Positions 1 to 9,197 of a stretch of DNA of 64,000 nucleotides are shown piece after piece. The DNA lies in the NCBI RefSeq assembly GCF_900102625.1, contig NZ_FMZC01000001.1, forward strand, positions 372,001 through 436,000. The letters run 5' to 3'. The DNA comes from Paracidovorax valerianellae. GTDB lineage: Bacteria > Pseudomonadota > Gammaproteobacteria > Burkholderiales > Burkholderiaceae_C. The notes beneath the pieces were generated by a model, which saw nothing but the letters and a program-made list of their open reading frames with translations, made no database searches and was not told where the DNA came from. Position 1 is the stretch's first letter; each line of letters opens with the position of its first letter. Position numbers and translations under genes: made by a program.

Positions 1-649
1 GCAGGCAGCCGATGAGGAACAGCGTTTCTTGGTAAATGTGGCCCACGGTCCAGAAGAAATCCACGCCCTTCAGAAAGCCGAGGAACAGCGGCGGATCGCC
101 CAGCGGCGTGAGCGAGCCCCCGGCGTTGGACACGATGAAGATGAAGAACACCACGACATGCGCCACGTGCTTGCGGTTGTCGTTGGCGCGCACGAGCGGC
201 CGGATGAGCAGCATCGACGCCCCGGTCGTGCCCATGAAGCTCGCCAACACCGCACCGATGGCCAAGATGGCCGTGTTCAGCCCCGGGCTGCCATGCAGGT
301 TGCCGCGCACATGGATACCGCCCGCCACGGTGAACAGTGCCGCCAGCAGGATAACGAAGGGAAGGTACTCGGCCAGCAGCGCATGGACCAGGTTGACCCC
401 GGCGGCCCCCACCCCGAAGACCGCTGCGAACGGCACCAGAAACGCCAGCGCCCAGGCCGCCGCGACCTTGCCGAAGTGGTGGTGCCAGAAAGCGGGCGCC
501 AACAGCGGCATCAGCGCGATCGACAGCAAGATGCCCGCGAACGGCACGCCCCATAACATTGACAACGCGCTGCCGTCGATCTCTGCGGCCTGAGCGAGGG
601 CAGGCAGCAGGCCGGCGGCGATCAGAAATACCCAGCGGGAAATGGCCAT
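1..649 (-). CDS. Na+/H+ antiporter-like membrane protein (3' end outside window)
   Basis: The reverse-strand frame opens at an ATG (649) and runs off the window start, so only about 216 N-terminal residues are present. It begins with a hydrophobic leader ending in LAQAAEIDG, followed by at least five strongly hydrophobic segments. The motif MGTTGASMLLIRPL and the later SNAGGSLTPLGDPPLFLG are typical of the NhaD/CitMHS/ArsB ion-transporter superfamily, where the paired GGSLTPLGDPP loop lines the transport path. The likely role is sodium-proton exchange at the inner membrane. The specific ion is inferred from family resemblance. No partner gene is visible on this side. Confidence 0.82.
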   Translation of the reverse strand, partial: MAISRWVFLIAAGLLPALAQAAEIDGSALSMLWGVPFAGILLSIALMPLLAPAFWHHHFGKVAAAWALAFLVPFAAVFGVGAAGVNLVHALLAEYLPFVILLAALFTVAGGIHVRGNLHGSPGLNTAILAIGAVLASFMGTTGASMLLIRPLVRANDNRKHVAHVVVFFIFIVSNAGGSLTPLGDPPLFLGFLKGVDFFWTVGHIYQETLFLIGCL

Positions 650-743
650 GGTGTCAAAAGTCTCCGTCGTACGTTGTTATCGAATGGTCGTTGCGGGCAA
701 GCCCGGCACCGAGCGCGGCGGGGATGGCCCCTGGCCGCGACCG

Positions 744-1955
744 TCATTGCGGCGCCGGAATCTCGAACACCTGGCGCAGATACGCCAGGTATTTTTCGTC
801 ATCGCACATGCCCTTACCGGGCGTGTCGGACAGCTTGGCGACGGGCTGACCGTTGCAGCGCGTCATCTTGATCACGACCTGCAGCGGCTCGCACCCCAGG
901 TCGTTGGTCAGGTTGGTGCCGATGCCGAACGCCAGCTGGCACCGGCCACGGAACTGCTGGTACAGCTCGATGGTGCGCGGCACCGTCAGCGCATCGCTGA
1001 AGATCAGCGTCTTCGTCAGCGGATCGACCCGGTTGCGGCGGTAATGGTCGAGCAGGCGCTCGCCCCATGCGAACGGGTCGCCGCTGTCGTGGCGGGCGCC
1101 GTCGAACAGCTTGCAGAAATACATATCGAAGTCGCGCAGAAAGGCGCTCATGCCGTACACGTCCGACAGTGCGATGCCCAGGTCGCCGCGGTACTCCTTG
1201 GCCCACATCTCGAAGCCGAAGATCTGGCTGTCGCGCAGGCGCGGACCCAGGGCCTGGCAGGCCTGCAGATACTCGTGCGCCATGGTGCCCAGCGGCGTCA
1301 CGCCCAGCTTCATGGCATAGAGCACATTGCTGGTGCCGGCGAACTGCCCCGGTCCCGAGGGCGCGCCCGGCGCACGCCGGTCTCCGGTGCCCAGGCGGGC
1401 GCAGAGCACGCGCAGCACCTCTTCGTGCCAGGCACGGCTGAAGCGCCGGCGGGTGCCGTAGTCGGCGATCTTGAGGTCGCCCAGCCCATCGGCCTGCAGC
1501 AGCGCGATCTTGGCGTCGAGCCGGCGGCGGCCTTCGGGAAAGTCGGGCACCTTCTGCGTATTGCGAAAGTACACCTCGTTCACGATGGCCAGCACGGGCA
1601 CTTCGAACAGGATGGTGTGCAGCCACGGCCCGGTGATCGTGATGTCGATCTCGCCCGAGGGCAGCGGGCTCACGGTGATGTACTTATCGTTGAGTTTGAA
1701 GAGCCCGAGAAAGTCCACGAAGTCGCTCTTGATGAAGCGCATGGACCGCAGGTAGGCCAGCTCGGCATCCTGGAAATGCAGGCTGCACAGCGACCGGATT
1801 TCTTCGCGGATCTCGTTGACGAAAGGCACCAGTTGCACGCCGGGGTTGCGGCAGCGGAAGCGGTATTCCACCTGCGCGCCGGGAAACTGGTGCAGCACCA
1901 CCTGCATCATGGTGAACTTGTAGAGGTCGGTGTCGAGCAGGCTGGTGATGATCAT
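744..1955 (-). CDS. pncB: Nicotinate phosphoribosyltransferase
   Basis: A 403-residue protein, close to the 400 residues usual for bacterial PncB. It joins nicotinate to PRPP with ATP to give nicotinate mononucleotide in the NAD salvage pathway, in the cytoplasm. The start was set at the ATG giving [18 protein letters not shown], the conserved N-terminus; an open frame continues upstream but has no family similarity. The motif [15 protein letters not shown] carries the His that is phosphorylated in this enzyme family. The C-terminal [13 protein letters not shown] is also typical. It is transcribed away from the gamma-glutamyltransferase gene, with about 290 bases between the two starts. Confidence 0.95.
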   Translation of the reverse strand: MIITSLLDTDLYKFTMMQVVLHQFPGAQVEYRFRCRNPGVQLVPFVNEIREEIRSLCSLHFQDAELAYLRSMRFIKSDFVDFLGLFKLNDKYITVSPLPSGEIDITITGPWLHTILFEVPVLAIVNEVYFRNTQKVPDFPEGRRRLDAKIALLQADGLGDLKIADYGTRRRFSRAWHEEVLRVLCARLGTGDRRAPGAPSGPGQFAGTSNVLYAMKLGVTPLGTMAHEYLQACQALGPRLRDSQIFGFEMWAKEYRGDLGIALSDVYGMSAFLRDFDMYFCKLFDGARHDSGDPFAWGERLLDHYRRNRVDPLTKTLIFSDALTVPRTIELYQQFRGRCQLAFGIGTNLTNDLGCEPLQVVIKMTRCNGQPVAKLSDTPGKGMCDDEKYLAYLRQVFEIPAPQ

Positions 1956-2244
1956 GGTGAAAGCGGCCGCGGCGGGCCGGCTGGGCATCTGCGGTGAACG
2001 GCAGCGGCGCACCGTCGAGCGACATTGTGTCACCAAGGGCGCCCCATCGCAGAGCGTGCCGCTGGTCCGGTTCTTGCACTGCGCATCGGCCGCCGCGACC
2101 ACGGCACGGGCCGCGTCCACCTCGCTCCATCGCGCACATGTCGCACGATGGAATGTGGCTGGGCAGCCAGCGCCCTGCAAGGGCGTATGCTCAACGCGCC
2201 GCAGAGACGACGGCACCTCCCTCTTCAAAAACAAAGGTATTTCA

Positions 2245-4254
2245 ATGCGCCATTCCCGCCCGCCCAACACCGCCTCCCACACGCGCCCTGTGTGGCGCTA
2301 CACCGCCACGCTCACGGCGGCCCTGCTGGTCCTCGCGGGCTGCGGCGGCGGTGGCGGCAGCGGTAGCGGCGTGGGCCCCGGCCAGGACTCGGCCTGCGCG
2401 GTGGTCAGCGACGGCGGCTCGGTCACGGTCGGCTCCGGGCTGCCCGGCGATCCGGCAGCACCCGAGCCCGCATCCGGCTACAAGGTCGGCAAGACCGCGG
2501 TCTATGCCAAGCAGTACATGGTGAGCACGGCCAACCCGCTGGCTTCGCGCGCTGGCTGCGAAGTGCTGCGCCAGGGCGGCTCCGCGGTCGATGCGGCCGT
2601 GGCGGTGCAGATGGTGCTCGGGCTGGTCGAGCCGCAGTCTTCGGGACTGGGCGGCGGTGCCTTCATGCTGCACTACGACGCAGCGGCGAAGAAAGTGCAG
2701 GCCTACGACGGCCGCGAAACCGCGCCTGCTGCGGCCACGGAAAACTACTTGCGCTGGGTGAGCGACAGCGACCGCACGCTGCCCCAGCCCGGCGGCGCGC
2801 GCGCCAGCGGCCGCTCCATCGGCACGCCCGGTGCGGTGCGCATGCTGGAGATGGCCTACCAGGACCACGGCAAGCTCAAGTGGAGCGAACTGTTCCAGCC
2901 CGCCGTCAAGCTGGCATCGGACGGCTTTCAGATCAGCGGCCGCATGGCCAGCGCCATTGCCGGCGCCACGTCGGGCCTGTCGCGCGATCCTGAAGCAGTC
3001 GCCTATTTCTTCAATGCCGACGGCACGCCCAAGGGCCTGGGCACGCTGATCAAGAACCCCGCCTACGCCACCACGCTGAACACCATCGCTGGCGGCGGCG
3101 CCGACGCGTTCTACACCGGCCCGGTCGCGCAAGGCATCGTGAACAAGATCAAGGCCACCAGCGGCGGCACGCCGACCGTGGCGATCACGCCTGGCCTGAC
3201 CGAACTGAGCGATCTGGCCAACTACCGCGCCAAGCGCCGCGACCCGGTCTGCACGACCTACCGCGACTACTGGGTGTGCGGCATGTCGCCACCGTCCTCC
3301 GGCGGCATTGCCGTGGCTTCGGCGCTCGGCATTCTGGAAAACTTCAACCTCGCCACCTACAAGCCCACGGCCATCGACATCGAAGGCGGCAAGCCCTCGG
3401 TGATGGGCGTGCATCTGGTGAGCGAGGCAGAGCGCCTGGCCTATGCCGACCGCGACAAGTACATCGCCGACACCGACTTCGTGTCGCTGCCCGGCGGCTC
3501 GCCCGCGGCCATGCTGGACAAGACCTACCTGCGCAACCGCGCAGGCCTGATCAGCATGACCAAGAGCATGGGCACGGCCGTGGCCGGCGACCTGAGCAAC
3601 AAGCCCGCCGGCGTGAGCCTGATCGACGAGAAGGGCACGACGCACTTCACCATCGTGGACAAGCAGGGCAACGCCGTGGTGATGACCACCACGGTGGAGG
3701 CCGGCATGGGCTCGTTCCACATGACGCAGGGCTTTTTGCTGAACAACCAGCTGACCGACTTCTCCGCCACGCCGACCGACAGCACCGGCGCCGTGGTGGC
3801 GAACCGCGTGGAAGCCGGCAAGCGGCCACGCAGCTCGATGGCACCCACGCTGGTGTTCAAGAAGGCGGCCGATGGCAGCATGGGCGACTTCCTGATGGGC
3901 ACCGGCTCGCCAGGCGGCGGCACCATCATCCAGTACGTGGTGAAGACGGTGGTCGGCGCGCTCGACTGGGGCCTGGATGCACAGCAGGCGACTTCGCTGG
4001 TGGACTTCGGCGCCAGCAACAGCCCCACGACATCGCTGGGCGGAGAGCACCCTGCCATCAACAGCAGCAACGGCGGCAACAACGACCCGCTGATCACCGG
4101 CCTGCGCGCACTGGGCCACACCGTGTCGACCTCGGCGCAGTCGAGCGGCACCAGCACCATCATCCGCGTGCAGCGCAACGGCGAAAGCGTGTTGCAGGGC
4201 GGCGCCGACCCACGCCGTGAAGGCGTGGTGCTGGGCGACACCTACAAGCCCTGA
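2245..4254 (+). CDS. ggt: Gamma-glutamyltransferase, lipoprotein form
   Basis: A 669-residue gamma-glutamyltranspeptidase that hydrolyses or transfers the gamma-glutamyl group of glutathione. The start was set at ATG 2245, giving a signal peptide with lipobox LVLAGC followed by a Gly/Ser linker, so the enzyme is probably anchored in a membrane facing the periplasm. The family makes a proenzyme that cleaves itself. The nucleophile is the first Thr of [14 protein letters not shown] (about Thr465). Other family motifs are [11 protein letters not shown] near the N-terminus and [10 protein letters not shown] in the small subunit. A frame reading further upstream exists but lacks family sequence. 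The lipoprotein anchor differs from the soluble periplasmic E. coli enzyme. Confidence 0.93.
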   Translation: MRHSRPPNTASHTRPVWRYTATLTAALLVLAGCGGGGGSGSGVGPGQDSACAVVSDGGSVTVGSGLPGDPAAPEPASGYKVGKTAVYAKQYMVSTANPLASRAGCEVLRQGGSAVDAAVAVQMVLGLVEPQSSGLGGGAFMLHYDAAAKKVQAYDGRETAPAAATENYLRWVSDSDRTLPQPGGARASGRSIGTPGAVRMLEMAYQDHGKLKWSELFQPAVKLASDGFQISGRMASAIAGATSGLSRDPEAVAYFFNADGTPKGLGTLIKNPAYATTLNTIAGGGADAFYTGPVAQGIVNKIKATSGGTPTVAITPGLTELSDLANYRAKRRDPVCTTYRDYWVCGMSPPSSGGIAVASALGILENFNLATYKPTAIDIEGGKPSVMGVHLVSEAERLAYADRDKYIADTDFVSLPGGSPAAMLDKTYLRNRAGLISMTKSMGTAVAGDLSNKPAGVSLIDEKGTTHFTIVDKQGNAVVMTTTVEAGMGSFHMTQGFLLNNQLTDFSATPTDSTGAVVANRVEAGKRPRSSMAPTLVFKKAADGSMGDFLMGTGSPGGGTIIQYVVKTVVGALDWGLDAQQATSLVDFGASNSPTTSLGGEHPAINSSNGGNNDPLITGLRALGHTVSTSAQSSGTSTIIRVQRNGESVLQGGADPRREGVVLGDTYKP

Positions 4255-4300
4255 CCGTGCCGGGCGGCCCCGCCGAGGGGCTGCTCCGTTCGCCAAACAA

Positions 4301-4334
4301 AAAGCACCGGCCGCGAAAGCGCCGGTGCTTTTTT
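4301..4334. terminator. Bidirectional rho-independent terminator
   Basis: AAAGCACCGGC and GCCGGTGCTTT form an 11-bp perfect stem around a nine-base loop, with A-runs on the left and T-runs on the right. It sits between the convergent ggt and thioesterase genes and can serve both. Confidence 0.9.
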
Positions 4335-4344
4335 CATGGCTCGC

Positions 4345-4857
4345 TCAACCGTGGGGAATGCGCAGAGGTTCGAGCGCGTCCTTCAGCCGCTGCGGCAGCG
4401 GTCGGGGCCGACGGTCTTCACGGCCGACATACACATGCACGAAGTGCCCGCCGGCCGCTGACTCGGGCGCACCCTGGGCGAACAGCCCGACTTCATAGCG
4501 CACGCTGGAGTTTCCGAGGTGCGCCACCCGAATGCCGGCTTCGACCGTCTGGGGAAATGCCAGCGGCGCGAAATAATGGCATTGGGTTTCCACCACCAGG
4601 CCGATCGTCTCGCCCGCATGGATATCCAGCGCGCCCTGCTCGATCAAATAGGCGTTGACCGCGGTATCGAACCAGCTGTAATAAATCACATTATTCACGT
4701 GGCCGTAGGCATCGTTATCCGCCCAGCGGGTGGTAATCGTGCGGAACACGGAATAGGCCGAGCGCGGCTCACGCATGCGGCGAGGCGGTGCTGAAGAAGT
4801 CGAGGCATTCATGGCGGCAAATTCTGCCAGCGGGGCTTTTGGTTTGATGTGCCTCAT
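4345..4857 (-). CDS. Acyl-CoA thioesterase, hotdog fold (FadM/YbgC type)
   Basis: A 170-residue protein (154 if the internal ATG at 4808 is the start). It contains WADNDAYGHVNNVIYYSWFD, the signature of the 4-hydroxybenzoyl-CoA thioesterase group, with the catalytic Asp before xYGHVNN. It probably hydrolyses acyl-CoA thioesters in the cytoplasm. The N-terminal 30 residues are low complexity, which makes the shorter start plausible. The substrate cannot be read from sequence. The phasin gene lies divergently upstream, consistent with lipid or PHA metabolism but not proof of it. Confidence 0.85.
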   Translation of the reverse strand: MRHIKPKAPLAEFAAMNASTSSAPPRRMREPRSAYSVFRTITTRWADNDAYGHVNNVIYYSWFDTAVNAYLIEQGALDIHAGETIGLVVETQCHYFAPLAFPQTVEAGIRVAHLGNSSVRYEVGLFAQGAPESAAGGHFVHVYVGREDRRPRPLPQRLKDALEPLRIPHG

Positions 4858-4893
4858 GCGACGGTCGTTTTTGGTTATCCACTCTAATCATGT

Positions 4894-4960
4894 TGCAACG
4901 CAGCAAAATCGCTTGATTCCTGTTCTCAACGGCCTAGAATCCAGGCCATGCTGCACTGCA
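4894..4960 (+). promoter_or_regulatory. Phasin promoter with two TGC-N3-GCA sites (probable PhaR operators)
   Basis: A sigma70-like promoter is visible: TTGATT (4913-4918), 16 bases, then TAGAAT (4935-4940). It is flanked by TGCAACGCA (4894-4902) and TGCACTGCA (4952-4960). Both fit TGC-N3-GCA, the half-site pattern reported for the PHA-granule repressor PhaR. One lies upstream of the -35 box and the other at or just after the expected transcription start, suiting repression of the phasin gene until PHA granules bind PhaR. The assignment to PhaR is inferred. Confidence 0.65.
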
Positions 4961-5036
4961 ACATGACTTCCAGGTCACGACAGCGCAGATGTCTCAACCA
5001 CCCGTCCCTCGAGGACCCATTGATAGGAGATACACA

Positions 5037-5597
5037 ATGTCGCTGACCCCAGAACAAGTCCTTGCATCGCACAAAGCCCACCTGGAAACCCTCTTCGGCC
5101 TGACCAACAAGGCATTCGAAGGCATGGAAAAGCTGGTCGAGCTGAACGTGACGGCCTCCCGCGCCGCACTGGCTGAAGTCGCCACGCACACCCAAGCCGT
5201 GCTGAGCGTCAAGGATGCGCAAGAACTGCTGTCCCTGCAGTCCAGCCTGTTCCAGCCCCTGGCTGAAAAGACCGCTGCCTACAACCGCCACCTGTACGAC
5301 ATCGCATCGAGCACCAGCGCCGAATTCGGCCGCACGTTCGAAGCTCAGGCCTCCGAAGCACAGCGCAACTTCAGCAACCTGGTGGACACCGCCGCCAAGA
5401 ACGCTCCCGCCGGTTCCGAAACCAGCGTGGCCGTGTTCAAGAGCGCCGTCTCTGCCGCGAACAACGCTTTCGAATCCGTGCAAAAAGCAGTGAAGCAAGC
5501 CAGCGACGTCGCTGAAGCCAACTTCAACGCCGTGGCCAACACCGCCGCCAACGCCGCTGCCAAGTCGGCCGCCGCCGTGCAACAGCGCAAGCGCTAA
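5037..5597 (+). CDS. phaP: Phasin, PHA-granule surface protein
   Basis: A 186-residue protein starting at ATG 5037, with AGGAGA seven bases upstream. The sequence is helical and amphipathic, poor in Cys and Trp, and ends in an Ala/Lys-rich tail ([13 protein letters not shown]). It begins [20 protein letters not shown], as usual for beta-proteobacterial Phasin_2 proteins, which coat polyhydroxyalkanoate granules and control their size. Length matches the family. Promoter and candidate PhaR sites lie upstream and a strong terminator downstream, so it is monocistronic. Confidence 0.93.
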   Translation: MSLTPEQVLASHKAHLETLFGLTNKAFEGMEKLVELNVTASRAALAEVATHTQAVLSVKDAQELLSLQSSLFQPLAEKTAAYNRHLYDIASSTSAEFGRTFEAQASEAQRNFSNLVDTAAKNAPAGSETSVAVFKSAVSAANNAFESVQKAVKQASDVAEANFNAVANTAANAAAKSAAAVQQRKR

Positions 5598-5646
5598 AAA
5601 GTTGTCTCCTTGGATCTCTCGAAACGGCGTTTCAGGGATCCAATTC

Positions 5647-5675
5647 AAAGCCCGGTTTCGACCGGGCTTTTTTTT
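5647..5675 (+). terminator. Rho-independent terminator with UUCG tetraloop
   Basis: AAAGCCCGGT, TTCG loop, ACCGGGCTTT, then a run of T. This is a ten-pair stem closing a stable UUCG tetraloop, directly after the phasin gene. Confidence 0.94.
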
Positions 5676-5713
5676 GCCCGAGGTTTTCCACCCGGCTTTG
5701 CGGGTACCGCTCC

Positions 5714-6118
5714 ATGCACTCTCCGATGCCAACCACCGACAACGTCTTCCTGCTGCTCCAAGCCCTCGAAGTCGAGCTGCACACCCCGGCCGTGCGCGGC
5801 GATGCGGCCAGGTTGGGTGCTCTCCTGCACGATGACTTTCGCGAGTTCGGTCGATCGGGCGGTGTCCATACCAAGGCCGACGTCCTGTCGCAGCTACCGC
5901 AGGAAGCGCAGCCGGCCACCCTGTTCGCCGACCGCTTCGAGATCGCATTGTTGGGCGAGGCCGCCGCCCTGCTCACCTACCGCTCGGCGCAGCGGCTTGC
6001 CGAGGGCACCTTCGACCGCTGGACGCTGCGCACCTCGGTCTGGGAGCGCTCGGCGCCGGGCTGGCAGATGCGCTTTCACCAGGGAACGCCCACCGCACCG
6101 TTCGATCCCGAAGAGTGA
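5714..6118 (+). CDS. DUF4440 / NTF2-like family protein
   Basis: A 134-residue soluble protein. The segments LHDDFREFGRSGGVHTKADVL and RTSVWERSAPGWQMRFHQGTP fit the DUF4440 (NTF2-like, cone-shaped) fold, whose members include small hydrolases, isomerases and proteins of unknown role. No catalytic residue can be assigned. It follows the phasin terminator on the same strand, and an alternative start at the second Met (5726) is possible. Function unknown. Confidence 0.75.
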   Translation: MHSPMPTTDNVFLLLQALEVELHTPAVRGDAARLGALLHDDFREFGRSGGVHTKADVLSQLPQEAQPATLFADRFEIALLGEAAALLTYRSAQRLAEGTFDRWTLRTSVWERSAPGWQMRFHQGTPTAPFDPEE

Positions 6119-6170
6119 ACGACGAAGGCTGAAGGCAGCGTCGATAGACCTGCGATTCCTCAGGCCATGT

Positions 6171-6190
6171 TTAAGAATCATTCTCGTTGG
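6171..6190 (+). promoter_or_regulatory. Fur-box-like site
   Basis: TTAAGAATCATTCTCGTTGG closely follows the right part of the Fur consensus (AATCATTCTCATT; one change, A to G). It lies about 43 bases upstream of the ATG of an iron-binding periplasmic protein, as expected for iron repression. Confidence 0.62.
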
Positions 6191-6232
6191 GCCTATCATC
6201 GCCCGGTTTCCACATTCAAAGAGACCGCATCC

Positions 6233-7282
6233 ATGTCGAAGTCCATGAAAGCCGTTTTGGCGGCCTGCCTTTTCGCCGCTGCCGGCGCCGCGTCCGCCCA
6301 GGACCAGGTCGTCAACCTGTACTCCGCCCGCCACTACGCCACCGATGAAGCGCTGTACACCGGCTTCACCAAGGCCACGGGCATCAAGGTGAACCGTGTG
6401 GACGCCGACGACGCCGGCATCATGGCCCGGCTGAAGGCCGAGGGCACGGCCTCTCCCGCCGATGTGATTTTGCTGGTGGACGCCGCGCGCCTGTACCGCG
6501 GCGAGGTCGATGGCCTGTTCCTGCCGATTCGCTCCAAGGTGCTGGAAGACACCATTCCGTCCAACCTGCGCGCCAAACCCGCGGCCGATGGCGGCATTGC
6601 GTGGTTCGGCCTCTCCACCCGCGCCCGCGTGATCGTCTACAACAAGGACAAGGTCAGCAAGGACGACGTGGACACCTACGAAGAGCTGGGCGACCCCAAG
6701 AACAAGGGCAAGATCTGCATCCGCTCGGGCTCGCACCCCTACAACCTGAGCCTGTTCGGCGCCGTGACCGAGCACCTGGGCGAGCAGAAGGCCGAGGCCT
6801 GGCTCAAGGGCGTGGCCGGCAATCTGGCGCGTCCTCCGAAGGGCGGCGACACCGACCAGATCAAGGCCGTGGCGTCGGGCGAGTGCGATATCGCCGTGAC
6901 CAACAGCTATTACCTCGCCCGCATCATGCGTTCGGAAAAGCCTGAGGACAAAGCCATTGCCAGCAAGGTGTCGGTGGTGTTCCCCAACCAGCAATCGTGG
7001 GGCACGCACATGAACATCGCCGGTGGCGCCGTGGCGCGCAACACCAAGAACCAGGCCAACGCGGTCAAGTTCCTGGAGTACCTGGCCAGCCCCGAAGCGC
7101 AGAACTACTTCGCCAACGGCAACAACGAATGGCCAGCCGCCAAGGGCGTGGACCCAGGCAATCCAGCCCTCAAAGCCATGACGGACGGCAAGCCTTTCAA
7201 GAGCGAAACCATCCCGATCAGCGCCGTGGGCGAGCACATGACGAAGGTGCAGCAGATGCTGGACCGCGTGAACTTCCAGTAA
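6233..7282 (+). CDS. Fe(3+) ABC transporter substrate-binding protein (FbpA/FutA type)
   Basis: A 349-residue periplasmic protein. The signal peptide ends AAAGAASAQ before DQVVNLYSARHYATDEALY, the typical start of ferric-iron-binding proteins. The adjacent tyrosines in TNSYYLARIM match the Tyr-Tyr pair that coordinates iron in the family. The start is ATG 6233; a second Met lies four codons on. No permease or ATPase is adjacent, so it must share a membrane complex encoded elsewhere. A Fur-like box upstream supports iron control. Iron specificity is inferred from motif and regulation. Confidence 0.9.
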   Translation: MSKSMKAVLAACLFAAAGAASAQDQVVNLYSARHYATDEALYTGFTKATGIKVNRVDADDAGIMARLKAEGTASPADVILLVDAARLYRGEVDGLFLPIRSKVLEDTIPSNLRAKPAADGGIAWFGLSTRARVIVYNKDKVSKDDVDTYEELGDPKNKGKICIRSGSHPYNLSLFGAVTEHLGEQKAEAWLKGVAGNLARPPKGGDTDQIKAVASGECDIAVTNSYYLARIMRSEKPEDKAIASKVSVVFPNQQSWGTHMNIAGGAVARNTKNQANAVKFLEYLASPEAQNYFANGNNEWPAAKGVDPGNPALKAMTDGKPFKSETIPISAVGEHMTKVQQMLDRVNFQ

Positions 7283-7305
7283 GCCGCACGCAGCGCTTCC
7301 CCCGC

Positions 7306-7331
7306 AAAAAGCCCGGTCCGCCGGGCTTTTT
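7306..7331 (+). terminator. Rho-independent terminator
   Basis: AAAAAGCCCGG, loop TCCG, CCGGGCTTTTT: an 11-pair stem ending in a T-run, 24 bases after the iron-binding protein gene. Confidence 0.93.
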
Positions 7332-7355
7332 CGCGTCCGCCGCTTCGGCCATAAT

Positions 7356-7375
7356 TGACGTTTACGTTAACGTCA
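7356..7375 (+). promoter_or_regulatory. 20-bp palindromic operator, LiuR-like
   Basis: TGACGTTTACGTTAACGTCA is a 20-base palindrome with nine of ten pairs matching, 20 bases before the SDR start codon. The ACGT-rich layout resembles operators described for LiuR-type MerR regulators of branched-chain amino acid and acyl-CoA breakdown. That fits the predicted role of the downstream gene. The regulator assignment is inferred. Confidence 0.6.
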
Positions 7376-7394
7376 TATCGAGGAGACATTTCCC

Positions 7395-8153
7395 ATGGAC
7401 ATCCAAGGCAAGGTATTCATCGTCACCGGCGGCGCGTCGGGGCTGGGCGAAGGCACGGCACGCAAGCTGGCCGCGCAAGGCGGCAAGGTCGTGATCGCCG
7501 ACATGCAGGCCGACAAAGGCGAGGCCGTCGCCCGCGACATCGGCGGCGCCTTCGTGAAGTGCGACGTGAGCCAGGAAGCCGATGGCCAGGCCGTGGTGGC
7601 GAAGGCCGTGTCCCTGGGCAAGCTGATGGGCCTCGTCAACTGCGCGGGCATCGCCCCCGCCGAGAAGACCGTGGGCAAGAACGGCGCGCATGCCCTGCCC
7701 CTGTTCACCAAAGCCATCACGGTGAACCTGATCGGCAGCTTCAACATGATCCGCCTGGCGGCCGAAGCCATGGCCAAGAACGAACCCGAATCCACCGGCG
7801 AACGCGGCGTGATGATTTCCACCGCCAGTGTGGCGGCCTACGACGGGCAGATCGGCCAGGCAGCCTATGCCGCGTCGAAGGGCGGCATCGTGGGCATGAC
7901 GCTGCCGATCGCACGCGACCTGGCGCGCAACGGCATTCGCAACATGACGATCGCTCCCGGCATCTTCGGCACGCCCATGCTGTTCGGCATGCCGCAGGAA
8001 GTTCAGGACGCGTTGGCGGCCGGCGTTCCGTTCCCCAGCCGCCTGGGCACGCCCGAGGATTACGCGCGGCTGGTGCAGCACATCTTCGAGAACGACATGC
8101 TCAACGGCGAAGTCATTCGCCTGGACGGCGCGATCCGCCTGGCACCTCGCTGA
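7395..8153 (+). CDS. SDR, 3-hydroxyacyl-CoA dehydrogenase type 2-like
   Basis: A 252-residue short-chain dehydrogenase. It has the NAD-binding [11 protein letters not shown], the NCAGI motif, a catalytic Ser ([10 protein letters not shown]) and YAASK. The overall sequence, including the insert [20 protein letters not shown] and the tail [15 protein letters not shown], is typical of the bacterial relatives of mitochondrial HSD17B10. These oxidise 3-hydroxy-2-methylbutyryl-CoA and other 3-hydroxyacyl-CoAs with NAD. A GAGGAG ribosome site precedes ATG 7395. The palindrome upstream suggests induction during isoleucine or fatty-acid breakdown. Confidence 0.88.
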   Translation: MDIQGKVFIVTGGASGLGEGTARKLAAQGGKVVIADMQADKGEAVARDIGGAFVKCDVSQEADGQAVVAKAVSLGKLMGLVNCAGIAPAEKTVGKNGAHALPLFTKAITVNLIGSFNMIRLAAEAMAKNEPESTGERGVMISTASVAAYDGQIGQAAYAASKGGIVGMTLPIARDLARNGIRNMTIAPGIFGTPMLFGMPQEVQDALAAGVPFPSRLGTPEDYARLVQHIFENDMLNGEVIRLDGAIRLAPR

Positions 8154-8162
8154 GCGAAGGTG

Positions 8163-8222
8163 TTTGCTATTTAATTAATAGCAATACTCCCTAGGGGAAT
8201 ATGCGCTGGCGGCCTTTTTTAC
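8163..8222 (-). repeat. Intergenic repeat family, copy 1
   Basis: The stretch has an AT-rich inverted repeat (TTGCTATTTAATTAATAGCAA), a CTCCCTAGGGG stretch, then GCGCTGGCGGCC. Read in reverse it matches the copy at 24652-24714 in the same element order. It lies between the convergent SDR genes. Confidence 0.75.
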
Positions 8223-8297
8223 CAAAACCGCCAGCAGCGTCTTCCGCCACGGCCCGGAACCTCGTGCAGGCCGGGCTGGATCGCCCAGCCCTGCCCT

Positions 8298-9197
8298 TCA
8301 ACTCCGCAGTTGCTCGCGCAGCCGCTGGCCGATGTCCGGCCGTGCCAGGAACGGGTCGGGCGGGTTCTCCCCGCGCACGATGTGCTCCATGCGGCTTTGC
8401 ACGTTGCCCAGCGCCTGCGGGTGGCTGAAGATGTAAAAGCGCCCCTCCGCCACGGCATCGAACACCCGCTGCGCCACTTCGGCCGCCGTCACCTTGCCGC
8501 TGCCGACGGCCTTGTCGGTCATGGCCTGGCCGATCATCTGGCTCTTGGTCGGCTGCGCGGCGTGCGCGTCGGGCCGGTTGCGTTCGCTGCGGCCGATGCC
8601 GGTGGGCACGAAGTACGGGCACAGCACGCTCGCGCCGATCTGGTCGGTGACCAGCGACAGGTCCTGGTACAGCGTTTCGGACAGGCTCACCACCGCGTGC
8701 TTGCTCACGTTGTAGATGCCCATGTTGGGCGCCGTGAGCAGGCCGGCCATGCTGGCCGTGTTGACGATGTGGCCGCGCCACTGCGGGTCCTTCGCGGCGG
8801 CGGCCAGCATCATGGGGGTGAACAGGCGCACGCCGTGCACCACGCCCATCAGGTTCACGCCCATCACCCAGTTCCAGTCCTGCACGGTGCTTTCCCAAAG
8901 CAGCCCTCCCGCGCCCACGCCCGCGTTGTTGAACACCAGGTGCGGCGCGCCGAAGCGCTGCTGCACGTCGGCGGCCAGCTGCTCCATCTGCGCGGCGTCG
9001 GCCACGTCCACGCGCCGCGCCAGCACGGCGGCGCCGGTGGACTCGATCTCGGCCGCGGCGGCATCCAGCGCGTCCTGCTGCACGTCCACCAGGACGAGAT
9101 TCATGCCCAGCCGCGCCCCGATGCGCGCGCATTCGAGGCCGAAGCCCGATCCCGCGCCGGTCAGTACCGCCGTCTTGCCCTGGAACGATTCGATCAT
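8298..9197 (-). CDS. Short-chain dehydrogenase/reductase
   Basis: A 299-residue SDR beginning MIESFQGKTAVLTGAGSGFG, with the TGxxxGxG nucleotide site, NNAGVGAGG, a catalytic Ser in NTASMAG and YNVSK. The C-terminal 50 residues (FYIFSHPQALGNVQSRMEHI) are usual in SDRs of fatty-acid or aromatic breakdown clusters. The start ATG overlaps the stop of the upstream GST gene by four bases (ATGA), so the two are translationally coupled. Substrate unknown. It ends a long minus-strand lipid-metabolism run. Confidence 0.87.
   Translation of the reverse strand: MIESFQGKTAVLTGAGSGFGLECARIGARLGMNLVLVDVQQDALDAAAAEIESTGAAVLARRVDVADAAQMEQLAADVQQRFGAPHLVFNNAGVGAGGLLWESTVQDWNWVMGVNLMGVVHGVRLFTPMMLAAAAKDPQWRGHIVNTASMAGLLTAPNMGIYNVSKHAVVSLSETLYQDLSLVTDQIGASVLCPYFVPTGIGRSERNRPDAHAAQPTKSQMIGQAMTDKAVGSGKVTAAEVAQRVFDAVAEGRFYIFSHPQALGNVQSRMEHIVRGENPPDPFLARPDIGQRLREQLRS

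Noticed and set aside
642-1997. Long open frame antisense to pncB
   Set aside because: High-GC third-position bias keeps the opposite strand open; no family similarity, while pncB on the other strand is complete.
2242-4296. Long open frame antisense to the gamma-glutamyltransferase
   Set aside because: Composition rich in Ala, Arg, His and Val with no domain; ggt motifs are intact on the plus strand.
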